This document shows positions 26,701 to 37,154 of a DNA stretch of 64,000 nt, in pieces (the stretch's first letter is position 1; each line of letters starts with the position of its first letter). This DNA comes from Centroberyx gerrardi (Eukaryota; Chordata; Actinopteri; Beryciformes; Berycidae). The notes beneath the pieces were generated by a model that saw only the letters and a list, made by a program, of their open reading frames with translations, was not told where the DNA came from and searched no databases. Made by a program: the position numbers and the translations under genes. The stretch spans positions 18,164,185-18,228,184 of the forward strand of contig NC_136004.1 in NCBI RefSeq assembly GCF_048128805.1, read 5' to 3'.

Positions 26701-28327
26701 TTAATCCAATTTTCTCAACCCATAGAGGAGTATGGATTCCTTCAGTTGAAGTGAAAACATGAATATCACCAAAACTGGCATTATGAGGTTTTCACATGAT
26801 AACACACAATCCACAGAGTCACTAGACACATAATGTGTGTGAAGATATGAGCTACGAATTCAACGTTGTTCCTTTTTAGTGAATTGCAACTTTGCAAATG
26901 CAACTTTAAAGTTCACAACACACTGTATGTAGTGAAACGACACATCTAGGTGGATCTGCAGGTGGGTCATTTCACAAGATTCCTTTTTATGTATTGAATA
27001 TGAAGGGTGCATGCAACCTCAATTCTTCTATTATAGTTATACTCACCAAGAACACTAATACCAATGCCGCTGTAGTTGATGAGCTCCTTCTGTGCTTGAA
27101 GCAGCACCTGCAATAGATGACATGTCACGAATGAAATGCATCTCTTTAAGGCAACAAAAATCTGACATTATGAGATTTGAAAGGATTTTTTCAGGGGGTT
27201 AAAAGATATGAGCTGTAGCTAGAGGCCAGATGCTGTAAAAGAAATCAGTAAAATCAATTCTAAAACTAACAGGCAAACAGATTAGAGCAGCGACTGGGTT
27301 TAGTCTTTGTCAATAACCCAAGTTGGTACAGATAAGTCTAAAAATCTAAGATACAGGCTGCATGTGTGTTCATAGAGGACCGACAGACAGACTAAGCCAA
27401 TAACAAGGACCTCAGTTTTGGTTGAATTTAGCTGAAGGAAGTTTTGGGACATCCAGCTGGACAGTCATGTCAAAGCCCAGTGCAAAACCTACTGGGAGTG
27501 CTTGAATTAACTGAGCAATACAGCTAAATATTGTCAGCATAGCAGTGAAAATGGGTTGTATGCCAGCAAATAGGTAATATTACAGAGGGGTAACATAAAC
27601 ATAGTATCTGGCCAAGAATTGAGTCTGGAGGCATACATTAATCAATCAAGAAAGCAGAGTAAGCCTACTTTAAAGAGACAATCTAACTTTTAACTTAATG
27701 TATTAACATTCACATTTGTACAAAGTATGATATATGACAGCTGTGAATATTTTATGTTCTGACAAGCACTTAGGCAGGAGGTTTTTCTGCCATCTAGAGG
27801 TTGCAGCTACTGCGAAGCACAAAAGGAGTAATTTCCACATGAATGAAAGGCTGATGCAACTCAACTCGCTGTTTGAGCCAGTCGGTTTGCCTACAAACGC
27901 CAAGTGAACAGCAGTAAAGCGAAGGCCAGTCATTTTCGCTGACACCTGCATGTCACTTTGTTTCCCCATGAGGAAAATCGGAGAAGCGGATTCAAAGTGA
28001 ACAAAACATGCAAATGCTGTTTTGCGAATATATTTGCATGTCACTTTCATCAACCACGGGGAAATAAAAAAGACTCGAAATGAGCCATAACCATCTCAGT
28101 CTGTTTCACAAGGATGCATCAGCAAAAACATGGCTTTCATCACTGAAAATCTCAAAGCATTGCATTGAGAAAAGTGAAATTTCCCCTTGCAATGACACAC
28201 TTTCAACTTGTCTTTTACGGTGCTTCTTGGCGCATTACACAACCAACATGCGGATCTGATCTGAGCTTACGGATTGCGGGAGTTTCGCAGGTCCAGCGCC
28301 GAAGTTGATGGTTTGTTTCTGCTCCAT
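19204..28327 (-). CDS. psat1: Phosphoserine aminotransferase 1 (9 exons, complete)
   Basis: PSAT1 is the PLP-dependent cytosolic enzyme that makes O-phosphoserine from 3-phosphohydroxypyruvate and glutamate, the second step of serine synthesis. Coding exons in transcript order: 28,271-28,327; 27,047-27,107; 26,391-26,460; 25,046-25,251; 22,140-22,312; 21,052-21,221; 20,560-20,688; 19,557-19,694; 19,204-19,306. All introns are GT-AG and all phases match, giving 1,107 bp and 368 residues (human 370). Key segments are the N-terminus [49 protein letters not shown], the PLP-lysine motif FAGAQKNVG (Lys199), [17 protein letters not shown] and the C-terminal [16 protein letters not shown]. The start is the only ATG of exon 1 in frame and matches the family N-terminus. 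The introns hold several transposon relics. The assignment is certain at family level. Confidence 0.97.
19755..19835. mobile_element. SINE tail remnant in PSAT1 intron 8
   Basis: The segment CATTGTAAGTCACTGTGGATAAGAGCATCAGTAAAATG is the common fish SINE/LINE tail type (GGATAAAAGCGTCTGCTAAATG). The rest of the element is not recognisable. Confidence 0.5.
20731..20754. repeat. (CA)n tract in PSAT1 intron 6
   Basis: On the transcript strand this is a (TG)n tract, 43-66 nt upstream of the exon 7 acceptor. A normal pyrimidine-rich tract with CTGTTCAG separates it from the exon. Confidence 0.85.
21442..21763. mobile_element. TTAA-flanked MITE in PSAT1 intron 5
   Basis: Inverted ends: the left reads TTAAATGAATAGTTCATCC, and the right end read from the other strand is TTAAAGGAATAGTTCACTC. 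Both ends carry TTAA, which would fit a piggyBac-type TTAA target duplication. A shorter TTA/TAA duplication of PIF/Harbinger type is also possible. It is a well-known fish repeat type with no coding capacity, lying between exons 6 and 5. Confidence 0.65.
23677..23719. repeat. (C)n(CA)n microsatellite
   Basis: A run of 10 C followed by about 16 CA units in PSAT1 intron 4. Confidence 0.95.
23963..24360. mobile_element. Inverted-repeat DNA element, copy 1 (PSAT1 intron 4)
   Basis: The ends are inverted: the left reads ACGCTGCCTTCAAGTGCT, and the right end read from the other strand is ATGCTGCCTTCAAGTGCTG. Inside the left end lies CTCCTCATAAGCTCCTACTTC; inside the right end lies CGCTTTGTTGGGTCGTTCATGTG. 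The same left and right segments recur at 28,483-29,214 upstream of PSAT1. It is non-coding, and I could not fix a target duplication. It is followed at 24,455-24,510 by an (ATT)n-tailed segment (AAATAAACTTTATTATTATT) that may be a separate retroelement tail. Confidence 0.7.
25516..25632. mobile_element. Small inverted-repeat element with (CCGA)n core
   Basis: Perfect 12-bp inverted ends TAGCTGCGACCA (25,516-25,527) and TGGTCGCAGCTA (25,621-25,632) enclose an alternating CG/CA-rich segment and a (CCGA)n microsatellite at about 25,574-25,600. It lies in PSAT1 intron 3. It resembles a dispersed fish foldback repeat and has no coding capacity. Confidence 0.6.
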
Positions 28328-28460
28328 GATGCGAAATGGTTTCTGGTGTTAGATGAGTAGCTGTTGCCTCCGTTGAATTCAGTGATGCGAAAGAGCTGAT
28401 TTTCTCCTCTAGCTTTTGCTTTTTTCCACACTCCTGCTCCTATCCTCGGCGTGGAATAGT

Positions 28461-28469
28461 GGATGCAAT
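28461..28469 (+). promoter_or_regulatory. Possible C/EBP-ATF (CARE-like) site upstream of PSAT1
   Basis: GGATGCAAT differs by one base from the CARE consensus TGATGCAAT and lies about 135 bp upstream of the PSAT1 start codon. Mammalian PSAT1 is a known ATF4 target, which makes the site plausible, but a single short motif match is weak evidence. Confidence 0.25.
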
Positions 28470-28482
28470 CGCTCGGCGTAAA

Positions 28483-29214
28483 ATGTTGCCTTCAAGTTCT
28501 CCTCGTAAACTCGTACTTCCGGGCGTTACAGTTCTTGATATCATCGTTTATCATCTTTCAGTAGAAAAATATTGTGACGAAATAACGACATCGAGTTATT
28601 GTGATGCACAATTCTCAAATACTAGTTTAATTTGTTGTCTACATTAATAATAAAAGCATATACTTATTAAAATATCTCACGAACTGAGATCTGAAACAAA
28701 TTAGGGAATTTTATTTGAAAATTACAGTTTTATCATACTTTACATTACCATGCAGTTCAACAAGATGAATATCAATTTGATAATTTAACGTGATTTTTGC
28801 ACGTTAGCAGATATCATTACATATTGATAATAAAAGAAATTCTTATGATTAGTATGATATTGATTTTGTCGATGTCACCCATCTCTAAATGGACGAAATG
28901 TACAAAAGTGCTTTTTTTGGTGGCTGTTGTTTTATTTTTCCAGATCAAGCAGCACAGAATGAAGAGGATCAGACATGTAATTAATGTTTAATTTATTAAA
29001 AAACAACAAAACAAGTTACATACACCAATAATTATTGACAAAGAATGCCAAACAATGACATATAATAATAATAAAATACATAATTTAAGGAAACGGTCTC
29101 ATCTCGCCAATTAGGTAAGGGTATCCCCTTTCATTCGTATTTACCACTTGGTTGGGTCGTTTATGTCCGCTCTATAGAAATTCCAATGTTCCCAGCAACA
29201 CTTGAAGGCAGCAT
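28483..29214. mobile_element. Inverted-repeat DNA element, copy 2 (PSAT1 5' flank)
   Basis: The left end is ATGTTGCCTTCAAGTTCTCC, followed by TCGTAAACTCGTACTTCCGG. On the right are CACTTGGTTGGGTCGTTTATGTCCGC and CCAGCAACACTTGAAGGCAGCAT. It is the same family as 23,963-24,360 but with a longer, AT-rich interior (about 730 bp). Its left end lies only about 155 bp upstream of the PSAT1 ATG, so the PSAT1 core promoter and 5' UTR must be short or partly element-derived. Confidence 0.7.
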
Positions 29215-29471
29215 GAGGACCCCAAAGCGCAGCCAGCCATCCCATTGGCCGATGTCACATTTCCAGACGGTCTGTTTTGTTATCATTGGAGGATATTGAT
29301 TTAGAGGGGACAGGATCTGATTGGCCTTGCTGTCACGCCACAAATATGTGATGCTAGTGCACGCGCGCACCCACAGACACGCACGAGACAGAAACAGAGA
29401 AAAGACTGAGAAAAATCCACTACAGTTATTGTACTGTTATGTAGCCTTCTTTCTCTCTCTCTCTCTTTCTC

Positions 29472-29546
<75 letters not shown>

Positions 29547-30932
29547 AAGACTGAGAAAAGTCCACTAGTTGTGTTTTGTAGTTATTGTAGGCTACTGTAT
29601 TGTATGTTAGACCCTTTACTTCATAATTTGTGCTTATTATTCACTGCAAACCTTTTCACAGGAAAATACTATTCAGTGACAATCAACTAGGTAGGTGGAC
29701 TAACACACAATATTATGGCAAAAAAAAAACACCTGAAAGATTCAGATTCACAGTAAGTCTTTCACAATCATGAACATTATACTGACATTGTTAAACTTAA
29801 TTGTTAAGAATGTTGTATGTATAGCATAGCATGAAACATTGTACGAAAACCTAATTTTATATGCTACCTTTCATTTTTAAGCCTACATGAAACAGCATCC
29901 CTACTGTAAGTACAAGCATGTGAAATAAAATGCAGCTTGTAATGATCTTGTAGCCAAATAAGTCAGTTGATTTAAATGACTGAGCTGTGCAGATTTGCTG
30001 GCGAAATGTGACCTGTTCAAAACTTCTTCTACATGTTCCTAATTAGTTTGCTTGTTTTTAGTCTCTCTACTGTACAAATTACCATCATCACTTTTAATTC
30101 CATGTAGGTCCTGTATGGTTGTTCCTTCTGCAAGGCACCAAAAGATGCTGTTGCAGCTAATGCTGAATTTGCTTGATGTGAGGGGTGAGGTGAGGTGAGG
30201 TGACATGGGAAACCCATATTCTGTTACTATAGCAACTAAGTAAACTATAGCCACAGACTGTATGAAGGAAAAGCGTCACCTAGTGGCTCCAACAAGAAAT
30301 AACCAGACTACAGCCCACCTGTCCTTCAAACATGTTGGGGGGGGGGGGGGGAGGAGGAAAGAGTAAACAAGTGGAGGAGGAGAGAAGAGGAAGAAACAAT
30401 GCACTTTTGAAAAAAATCACAAAACTAACTGAGCAACTGCCTTATAAGGGAAGATATTAATTAATATTGTAGTCTAGGCAACAACAACACAAATTGCATC
30501 CTTTTTCAGGAAAACTCCATAGCATCGCTTTAAGGTGGAATAAAACGGAGTGCTTTCGCTTCTTGCACCAAATTCTTACTGTAACACTTTTAAAAGATTC
30601 ATTACCTTCAACAGGGCAATAGTTAACATGTTGCCCTCTGCTAATGATGCAGTCACTCCTTGGGACAGCCAGTAATAATTACAATCAAGAAGTATTACCC
30701 CACACACTATTTTCTTTGTAAAATATAGCCGTTTTAGTATTCACACCTCCTTGAGTAATTGTGAAGAAGAGCTCAACCTCTTGACATTCAGTAAAATCTA
30801 TGGGGCAAAATTGATTGCAGATCAGCATTGCTACCATAGAAAAATGTGATCAAGATAATTGTATTTTCAGCAGCTCATGCAGGTCACGAGAGGCAAAATC
30901 ACATGGCAGGCATTACTCCTCTACACACTGTC

Positions 30933-30978
<46 letters not shown>

Positions 30979-31070
30979 TGTGTGTGTGTGTGTTTTAACC
31001 TGTCACTTACTGGTGTTCTTAGTGCTTTCTGTATTCAGCTCACATTGTGCCAGGATAGTTTCTATTTATG

Positions 31071-31125
<55 letters not shown>

Positions 31126-31213
31126 ATCTACAATAGTGAGTAGACTGCTCTCATCTCCAGAACAACTATAAATAAACAATGAGTGTACGGTGTCCGAATG
31201 CCCAGCGTGGCCT
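29215..31213. repeat. Intergenic DNA and 3' flank of the kisspeptin receptor
   Basis: No gene seen. The region holds (CT)n at 29,452-29,504 joined to (CA)n at 29,505-29,545, a G run at about 30,336-30,351, and two (TG)n tracts at 30,936-30,993 and 31,075-31,123. The last two lie downstream of the receptor stop codon and would read as (CA)n in its 3' UTR if the transcript extends that far. Confidence 0.7.
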
Positions 31214-33617
31214 TTAGGGTCCAGATGAAAGAAAGTGCATCTCTGTATCTCCTTTGGGTGCCTGGCATTCCCTCTCTCCCTCCTCCTCTGCGTCTCTGTT
31301 CCCCACCCGGCCTCTGGCCCGGGCGCGCCACACAAACATGGCAGGGAAGGCGTGTTTGAAGGCCTTTCTGAAGTTGTTGCCCATGAAGGCATAAACCAGC
31401 GGGTTGACAGAGGAGTTGGAGTAAGACATGCAGTGACCCCAGATCTTCAGCTGTGGACGCAAAATCCAGACAGATTTAGACGAAAAGCATTGATCCATGT
31501 CGCCAATCTAGGTCACCACAGCCGTGTTATTCAGTATCACTGGAAAAGCAAAACTAACGTTTGATCCACACCTCATCTGGAGGGAGCATGATAAATGTGA
31601 GCATTTGAGAATTTACCCAGGCTACTTCATTTTAAGTAATCTCTTTTTTTTTTTTTTTTACTTCAATAGGCTATAGGAGTATTTCCTCTTTATTCATTTA
31701 GCGGTAATGGGTCATCTCAGCAAAAGAAAATGTGAAACAAAATTGAATATTGCCATTTCCCTCAAAAACACAAACATGTCATGCATGGAATTTGTGCTTT
31801 TATCGTAATTATCTATTTAAATGAGAACAGTTTTTGGGTTACAACTAATATAAATATATATGGGGAACACTGGGGTAAAGACAGTGATGGCATCACCTAC
31901 CAAGGCAAACTGAGATTCATTCAATCATGAAAATATGAAAATGGAATAAGATCACAACAAGACATCCAGTCACCTTATAGAGAACGTAACTGCGGAGGCC
32001 GAAGGCTTGCAGGAGGATGCAGACCTGGATGGGGCCCCAGCAGACGAGGAACAGGGCCACCATCACCACCACCATGCGGGAGACCCGCGCCCGCACTGCT
32101 GCTGCCCGCTCTGACTGAGCCTGCAGCTGGAGGGGGAAGAAATGTGGTGAGGCTGAGGGGAGATGTGACACTGACAGAGAAGAAGACTTGGTAATGATCA
32201 AGAGCTGTTCACTGTGGAGTTACTTTTGAGTCTTTATTTTGAAAGTGGAAAAAAAGGTTTGTAAGAAAAAAAAAGGTTTAGAAGCGGGGAAAAAAAAGTT
32301 TGAAAAGTGAATAAAAGTTTCCAGTTTTGGATTCTTTTCCTTTCACTTACAATTAGTATCTCTTCTTCATTCATTCACATCTCTTTTTTCATTCACTCAA
32401 ATCTTTTTGGTGTGGGTAAAGTGTAGAAGAGAGCAGCGTAGTGAGGGAGATTATGACAGGTGAGTAACCGGTCAATCACATCTGTTTCCACTGATCAACA
32501 TGGTTGAATGTATAGCTGAGCCATGACAGCAATGTTATTATGCAGTATGCAATATTGACTGGGCCAATACACTCTTGATTATCTTAATATGACGATAGCT
32601 TGTAAAATGAGATTTGTGAAAAGAGATTTGATTGAATGAAAAGGATATTTGAATGAAAATGAATAGAAAAAAAAATATTTTAATTAATAAAATAAATAAA
32701 TGAATAAATAAAAAAGAACAATGTAAGTGAAGGAAGGAAGGAATCCAAAACTGATTTTTTTTTTCCACTTTTTTTGCTTTCAAAACATTTTTTTCTACTT
32801 CCAAACCTTTTTTTCGCTTTCAGATTTTTTCTCACTTTCAAAATAAACATACAAAAGTAACTTGACAGTTCTGTGTTTCTCTCACTTGGTAGGTGCTGTC
32901 AGTGGGCTGCACGCTGGGCTGGCCCATACGCTTGAGCATGAAGGCGTAGCAGGCGGTGATGGTGAGCAGGGGCAGGAGGTAGACGGCCAGGAAGCTGTAG
33001 ATGATGAAGACTTTCTGGAGATGAGCAGATGGGAAGACCTCGCTGCAGTACGTCTGCGGGCCAAACCAGTAGCCGGCCTCCAGGCGCTGGTACAGAGCCA
33101 CAGGAATGGACAGAAGCAAGGAGCCTAGAGACGACAGGGGGTGTTTTTACCAATGGAATCAATTGCTGCCATAGGAGTGCGCTTTGGTCATGTTTCAAAG
33201 TGAAAGTTGCAGGTTACTGACTGCGTGTGGAGCGGCTTAAAGACCACATGAAGTGAAAACTGACTTTTTTGAGTTGTGAAGGGATGTTCCTAACAATAAG
33301 TGTTCTCCAAGGAGATGATACAGGCAAAACAAAATCTAAAAATAACAAGTTTGCACCTCAAACAGTGTTTTTCATCATTCTTCCTGTAAACATTGAGTAG
33401 AAAGTAACTCAACTGGCTAATTTCCAAAGTAACATGTAGACAATATTCTGTTGGGTCATCATCTTTACCACAGATTAGCAGATTGGCATTCTCTTGAGCT
33501 GCTGTATAACTATATTTCTTTTCATCACATGCTGGTGATGGTCATTGAAAGCTGTCGCATTAGTTATTGTAATATCTCATTACCATTGTCTCATTGCCAC
33601 TGTGTGTGTAAGGCTGT

Positions 33618-33658
<41 letters not shown>

Positions 33659-34549
33659 GTACCTATCCAGATAGATATGGAGATGGCCAGGGCCATGCGA
33701 GGGGTACGGTGGCGGAGTGACTGCAGGGGGTAGACCGTCACATAGCACCGGTCCACACTCATGGCTGACAGAGTGATACAAGTTGCCTGGGCAGTCACCT
33801 GGAACACACACACACACACACACACACTCAGATGACTGTCTGACAAAGATGGGCTAATGTGTTTCTTATGCAAACTACGATACTACTGTCACTAGAAGCA
33901 TTTCCAGGCCTATGCAAAGAGTTGATGTGTGTGTGTGTGTGTGTGTGCGGACATGCAAGCCGTATCATCTCACTTGCTGAAGGTAGTTCACCAGTCGGCA
34001 CATAAAGTCTCCAAAGACCCAGCTGGGCAGAGGGTAGAGCGTGGCTGTGAAGGGCACACAGCACACCAGAAACAGGATATCGGTAGTAGCCAGGTTTACT
34101 GCGAGAGAACAGATGCCTAGAGTAGTTCCTAAACAGAGAAACACACTGCAATTCCACATGCACCACAGCAGTACTATTATTACAGTATTTATATTTACTT
34201 TTCACTAGACGTTTCTGTTGAATCTCTGCTTTATTTAGCTAGCTTACTCATCTCTATTGTGAAAATGTGACTTTATTGTTTGTGCTGAACTTTACGTGTC
34301 TATGTTGCCACAGAAATGAGAAATGTTACCTATGTAAAAGTTGGTGACGGTCTTCATCTGCTGGTGCTTGGTGACCACATGGATGACCAGCGAGTTCCCC
34401 ACCAGGCCGACCAGCATGATGAGGCCGAAGAAGGTGGGCACCAGCCAGGCATCGACCAGCACCGGAGGCCCCTGGCCCTCCAGAGCCGCTGACTGGTTGC
34501 AGACAGACCCACAGTCTGGAAGGTGATTGGCTGTCGAGTCCGCTGTCAT
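31214..34549 (-). CDS. kiss1r: Kisspeptin receptor (GPR54-type GPCR, 6 exons, complete)
   Basis: A class A G-protein-coupled receptor. Kisspeptin receptors signal through Gq and control GnRH neurons and reproduction. Coding exons: 34,330-34,549; 33,974-34,098; 33,663-33,798; 32,886-33,124; 31,974-32,120; 31,214-31,450. All are GT-AG and in phase, giving 1,104 bp and 367 residues. Visible features: an N-glycosylation site NQS (Asn18), TM1 from Trp35 ([20 protein letters not shown]), Cys107 and Cys187 for the extracellular disulphide, DRC at 131-133 in place of DRY (human has DRW), CWGP at 267-270 in TM6, and NPLVY at 305-309 in TM7. The start ATG gives an N-terminus of normal size. The C-tail is short and Arg-rich, then acidic. 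It is closest to the GPR54-1 type. Which teleost paralogue (Kissr1, 2 or 3) it is cannot be settled by eye. Confidence 0.95.
32218..32862. mobile_element. Long-inverted-repeat (foldback) element in receptor intron 4
   Basis: The left end (AGTTACTTTTG, then TTTATTTTGAAAGTGG) and the right end (CCACTTT-like stretches, then CACTTTCAAAATAAACAT and CAAAAGTAACT) are inverted copies. The similarity continues inward through GGTTTG...AAAAAA blocks, AGTTTTGGATTC, TTCACTTACA and ATTCA-rich repeats, so the arms span roughly 130-200 nt each. The element fills about 84% of intron 4 (32,121-32,885). I found no clear target duplication and no coding frame. Confidence 0.75.
33617..33656. repeat. (TG)20 tract in receptor intron 3
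   Basis: On the transcript strand this is (CA)n, starting 6 nt after the exon 3 donor (GTACCG, then CACACA). It is very close to the 5' splice site. Confidence 0.95.
33799..33973 (-). other. Intron 2 with paired (CA)n/(UG)n ends
   Basis: In the 175-nt intron the transcript carries (CA)11 at 33,947-33,926, about 26-48 nt after the 5' splice site, and (UG)12 at 33,828-33,804, ending 4 nt before the acceptor CAG. The two tracts are complementary over about 22 nt and would fold the intron into a hairpin that brings both splice sites close together. Beyond the UG tract there is little classical polypyrimidine sequence. The fold is directly predictable from the sequence; its function is inferred. 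Confidence 0.85.
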
Positions 34550-34675
34550 CGTGACAAATCAGGGTCACCTTGTCTAATCCTGCAGCATATGGAATGTTTC
34601 TGTAACACAGATTTTAATTATGTAACACCTCAGCCAATGTTAATACAGTATGTGCAGAAAATGCTATGCATGTAC

Positions 34676-34706
<31 letters not shown>

Positions 34707-35188
34707 GTAATGACAATTCCTAATAAGAGAAATAATAATTAAGAATTTCAACAAAATAAATCATGAATCAGTCTATGATATCAATGCACATTATTCTTTT
34801 TAAGATATTTTTTTGCATTTTAGCCTTAATGCACATTATTCTTGAAATGATTATTCAACTTAATTTGGCTTTGGCTTTGATCAAAAACACATTGCTTTAC
34901 TAGCTTGAGCAAGCCAAAAAGACAGGAAACAAAGTAAATTGTCAAAGCTTTCTGTGTTTTCTTTTAATTTGCCCTCATCAAAGATAATAAGCTTCAGTCA
35001 CCTGTTTTTGGCCCTGCAGTGTTCTTCTCTCCGCTCTTTACACAAATGTTTAGTCCCGTGTTGGTCAGTGGTCCGGCCAGACTGCTGCTCTGTCTCTGCT
35101 GCTCTGAGATGAAAGCTGTTATAGACCATCGCAGCTCGAGGAGGGAGGGGGGAATATGGAAAATACAAAAGTGGTTTCTGGCATTTAC

Positions 35189-35226
<38 letters not shown>

Positions 35227-37154
35227 AGAGAGAGAGAGAGAGAGAGGAGACTTTAGATACACTCCCCATCATCTGCTGTAATTTACCAGGACTCAGTGCC
35301 CTGTATGAAATAACTGCAGTTGGCTTGACCCTAACTCCCCGGCAGACTGGGAAGAGAGAGGGGCTGAAGTGCGTCTCAGTGGGAAACATGGAGGATGATG
35401 AGGGTCATGGTGACAGTACAGCGTGGTCTCCCTCCACTTCCAGCGGTAGCAAACCGTTTCTAAGGCTGTCATTACATCCTTTATTGCCATGGCTACAAAG
35501 CTACATGTAGCAAACCTTGCCAATTGCACAGCTTGACACAAGTGGAGCGCTTGAGGACGAGGGGCTGTGTTGTGTTTTTAGTTGTTTGTTTTTCTTTTAC
35601 AAAAGATAATGAACAATAATCATCAAAATTTCCATTGTGTAAGAATCTGTGTGGTGTGGAGGGTCGGGGTCGCTGCATGTTCAGCGATGACTATGTGCAA
35701 GAGTGAGGAAAGAAAAAATGATAGTGGATATTATAGCATGTCCATATGTGTCCATGTATGTATGAATACATTCAACTGAACACATATAGCTAGGCAGGAT
35801 TTTAAATGTTCACATTGGATTAAAAATGAGAAAAGAGAAAAGAGAAATGTAAACCATACATGGGCTTTTGGTAAAATTAGAACATAAATTATATAAGTTG
35901 GCCTATATTCATAAAGCGACCACATGGTGTGCATGACTTTGCACCGTAGCAGCCTCAAATAGAAGCTGAGAAATTGACATTATTTAGTTTAGGGAACACT
36001 ACAATCAATGCTACAATCTCTTCTGGGTGTGTATTGTTTGAAGCCCTACAGCCATTTTAAAACCCAAGCATGGAATGTGCATATGCATACTCATGTATGT
36101 GGGAATATACTGTACAGTCACTAAAAAAAAGTATTAAATCCCTAAAATTTGCTTGAGATCAATTAAAAAACAGCTCTATCAAATAAAATGCAATTCTAGC
36201 TATTTTGTTAGTGTATGAAACAGCAAAATAATAATATTAAGTAAATTGCATTGGGAGCTAAAATTTGCGTAACGGTTTATATCAGACATCTTTAGGTTGT
36301 ATTATGGGCTTCCGAATAATGTATTCATAGCTGCTGTAACTTTGTCTCTTTTGTAAATAAATCTGATATCAGGCCCCTTTAATATATCTCAGATGGATTT
36401 TAGACTGTAGTGTGGACTTTGCTTCACAATATTTCAACACAGTGTGAAATAGGCCATTCAATAATAGATGACATTTAAGACCAGCTCCCTAGGTTTCAAA
36501 CAACCTCCACATAGCATGGTGCCACATAGAGCCACATTTAGCCTTTTAGACTAAACATCACTCCAAATGTTTTGCATTTTTTGACCCCAAATAAAAAAAG
36601 AAATGTTTGCCTTTTCCTCTACTGGCTTTACTTTGGAAATGCATCTATTGATTCATTACTGAGTAACAGAAAGCTCCACCAGCTTATTTATATACTGTCA
36701 TAGTGTGTATTTATGTAATGGATTTTTAACTTATTATAATCTGCATTTTAGACACTGTTACACTTGACATCTGTTCTCACACATCTCAATAGTTTTCCTA
36801 CCTTAAAAGAGTGCCACAACACTGACCGGTCTGTCACAAAAAAACAAAATATCCTATATGAAATACAAATAAAATTATTGTTGCTGCTGTTGATTTTATC
36901 TTTATTGATGAAGAAATGCATTAGCCTCCAGGTTTCTACAATCACATTCAGTCTGTTTTTAGGCATTCATTTATTCTTCTAACACTAATGCATGGTGTGA
37001 GTGAGCATGTGTATTCGACTGATGTATGTATGTGTGCGTGTGCGTGTGCGTGTATGATGCTTGCTGGAGTGTGTTGGAGGGCTGCATGTCTGTGTATGAA
37101 GTTAGTGTGTGTAGTGTGTGTTTTTTCTAATCGGGTGTTGAAAAAGTGGACTAG
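34550..37154. other. Intergenic DNA, no gene seen
   Basis: It contains a (CTAT)n microsatellite at 34,677-34,706, (GT)n at 35,194-35,223 joined to (GA)n at 35,226-35,250, and AT-rich single-copy sequence. The 163-codon plus-strand frame across 35,019-35,510 runs through the GT/GA repeats and has no protein-like features outside them. The receptor's upstream regulatory region should lie just right of 34,549, but I see no diagnostic motif. Confidence 0.6.

Noticed and set aside
29301-29554. CRISPR-like or tandem-repeat array
   Set aside because: It is a compound (CT)n(CA)n microsatellite without spacers.
35019-35510. 163-codon plus-strand open frame
   Set aside because: It runs through (GT)n and (GA)n microsatellites, with no protein-like sequence or family match on either side.
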